NCBI RefSeq assembly: GCF_947493125.1
Contig: NZ_CANLQB010000012.1
Span: forward strand, 62,001 to 126,000
Direction of reading: 5' to 3'
DNA length: 64,000 nt
Origin: an uncultured Roseobacter sp.
GTDB taxonomy: Bacteria > Pseudomonadota > Alphaproteobacteria > Rhodobacterales > Rhodobacteraceae
This document shows positions 63,014 through 64,000 of the stretch, in pieces. The notes under the pieces were generated by a model. That model was not told the origin of the DNA. It saw nothing but the letters and a program-made list of their open reading frames with translations, and did not search any database. A program made the position numbers and the translations under genes. How positions within the stretch are numbered: position 1 is the first letter of the stretch; each line of letters begins with the position of its first letter.

Positions 63014-63910
63014 TCAGATCCCGTAGAGCCGGAAGGTGTCGCGATCCGTCAACTCGCGCACGGCCCTAAGCTCAACAAGCCGGTCGCAGAAACGACGTGC
63101 CGCACGATCAGATCGCAGCGGGATCAGGTGCCCCGGTGCAACGGCGTCGCGGCTCAGGAACAGAGCCACAGCCTCATCAGCGCCCTTCGCTCTCAATCTC
63201 GGTGCCACGGTCTTCAATCGGGCCGCGCGCCGGACCAACTCACCAATCTCACGCGTCGCCGCACAGGCTCCTACCGCGATCGCCCGATGGCAGGCCAGGC
63301 GCAGTTCCACGCCAGTCTTCCGCAAATCGGCGCGCTTCAATCCGAGGGCCAGAAGCGGTAGGACGTGGGACCATCCGAGCGCCTGGGCCAAGGCCGCCTC
63401 TGCCAAGAGGAGCCCAGCCCTATGATCGCGCGGGCGCTCTTCCAGAACCAACTGAAGAACTGCGGCTGTTCGGGAGATCGGTGATCTCTGCCTCGCGCCG
63501 CACGGGTCGTACCCGTCGAGCCACACTGCAATCTGATCTGGCGCCAACTCCGGCAAGGCCCGGTGCAGCGCCTTTACCGATATCGGTCGCTCGACCGCGC
63601 GACGCCACGACAGATAAACCTCACCCGCCGGCCCCGGACTGTCACCCGGCTGCAGGAATGCGACTGCATCGCGCAGCTCGCGCGCCCTTTCCGGTCGTCC
63701 CTGATGCGCCGCACAAGCCTCGGCAGCCCGCAGCGCGAGCCGCTGTCTGAGCAAGGTTTGGGGGACGTCATCCTGGTTCAGCACAAGATGCAGGTGGCTC
63801 AAGGCTGCGCCTGACAAAAACGCCACATCTTCAAGGGTTTCGGCACGTCCAGAGGTGACCCAAGACGGCATCCGCGGTAACGTGTCGATGCTGTCAGCAA
63901 CATATGTCAT
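63014..63910 (-). CDS. DUF1403 family protein
   Basis: A 298-residue, mostly helical, Arg/Ala/Leu-rich cytoplasmic protein. The order LEDVAFLSGAALSHLHLVL, LLRQRLALRAAEACAAHQGR, LLLAEAALAQALGWSHVLPL and DTFRLYGI at the end matches DUF1403. The family is restricted to alphaproteobacteria and is found next to scpB, which starts here 2 bases after its stop. Function unknown; a role with ScpB in DNA organisation or segregation is inference. Confidence 0.8.
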   Translation of the reverse strand: MTYVADSIDTLPRMPSWVTSGRAETLEDVAFLSGAALSHLHLVLNQDDVPQTLLRQRLALRAAEACAAHQGRPERARELRDAVAFLQPGDSPGPAGEVYLSWRRAVERPISVKALHRALPELAPDQIAVWLDGYDPCGARQRSPISRTAAVLQLVLEERPRDHRAGLLLAEAALAQALGWSHVLPLLALGLKRADLRKTGVELRLACHRAIAVGACAATREIGELVRRAARLKTVAPRLRAKGADEAVALFLSRDAVAPGHLIPLRSDRAARRFCDRLVELRAVRELTDRDTFRLYGI

Positions 63911-64000
63911 GCCACAAGGCTATCTCCTGGCGGCGCTTTCGTCCACAATATGATGTAAAAACCGCCCCACCCCGCAGCTCTTCGCTATGTCCAATAAGTT

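Noticed and set aside
1-64000. CRISPR arrays, tRNA and rRNA genes
   Set aside because: No regularly spaced repeats and no tRNA- or rRNA-like conserved stretches were noticed by eye on either strand.

Overview
The window looks like chromosome or chromid DNA from an alphaproteobacterium of the Rhodobacteraceae (Roseobacter type). The evidence is GC-rich coding sequence, a DUF1403-ScpB-lytic transglycosylase block at the right end, a type II (Brucella/Mesorhizobium-like) lumazine synthase behind an FMN riboswitch, and family-typical stress proteins. This assignment is an inference from gene content. No tRNA, rRNA, CRISPR array or intact transposon was seen.

Left part (about 0.2-21 kb) is a stress-response island. 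It holds a Pmp3/YqaE peptide, DUF4112 and DUF1206 membrane proteins, an MscS channel, a GH13 glucosidase, three SDR oxidoreductases, a glutathione-reductase-like flavoenzyme, a DUF533/TerB-like protein, and an envelope operon (small amphipathic protein, holin-like protein, DUF3618, BrkB/YihY, AsmA). It ends with a 24-residue membrane peptide, CreA and an AI-2E-type exporter. At least four of these units carry a GGAAC-N16/17-(C/G/T)GTT element upstream, the form of the alphaproteobacterial general-stress sigma factor EcfG promoter, so the region may be one regulon.

21.8-26.7 kb: a winged-helix/TPR regulator, a 1-Cys peroxiredoxin and an exported rhodanese, followed by decaying genes (duplicated rhodanese tail, frameshifted methyltransferase, truncated hydrolase, nonsense-mutated DUF6429 gene).

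27.2-43.6 kb: a D-apiose/D-apionate catabolic locus. A NanR-like GntR regulator is followed by apnL, apsD, a RuBisCO-like protein, oiaK and apnO, then a ribose-type ABC importer and a second, maltose-type ABC importer. NanR-like GGTATA-type operator sites precede both apnL and the second importer, suggesting one regulon. The proposed route is D-apiose to D-apionolactone (ApsD), D-apionate (ApnL), 3-oxo-isoapionate (ApnO), its 4-phosphate (OiaK), then cleavage by the RuBisCO-like protein.

43.6-49.1 kb: gene debris (MFS, possible SDR, monooxygenase fragments), a membrane protein divergent from a TetR regulator with palindromic operators between them, a DUF1203 protein, and a HEPN-domain protein that may be an RNase or phage-defence effector.

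49.2-58.8 kb: a second sugar or polyol locus built on two divergent operons: permease, binding protein, ABC ATPase and two SDRs on the minus strand; split transketolase, FGGY kinase and SorC regulator on the plus strand. Three copies of a TGMATAAATATKC-type palindrome mark the control regions. Its parts resemble the apulose kinase/transketolase branch of apiose catabolism, but SDRs stand where an isomerase would be expected, so the substrate is open.

58.8-64 kb: ribH2 with its riboswitch, an AAA_14/DUF4143 ATPase, an MltB-type lytic transglycosylase, ScpB and DUF1403. The first 190 bases hold no gene that could be recognised.
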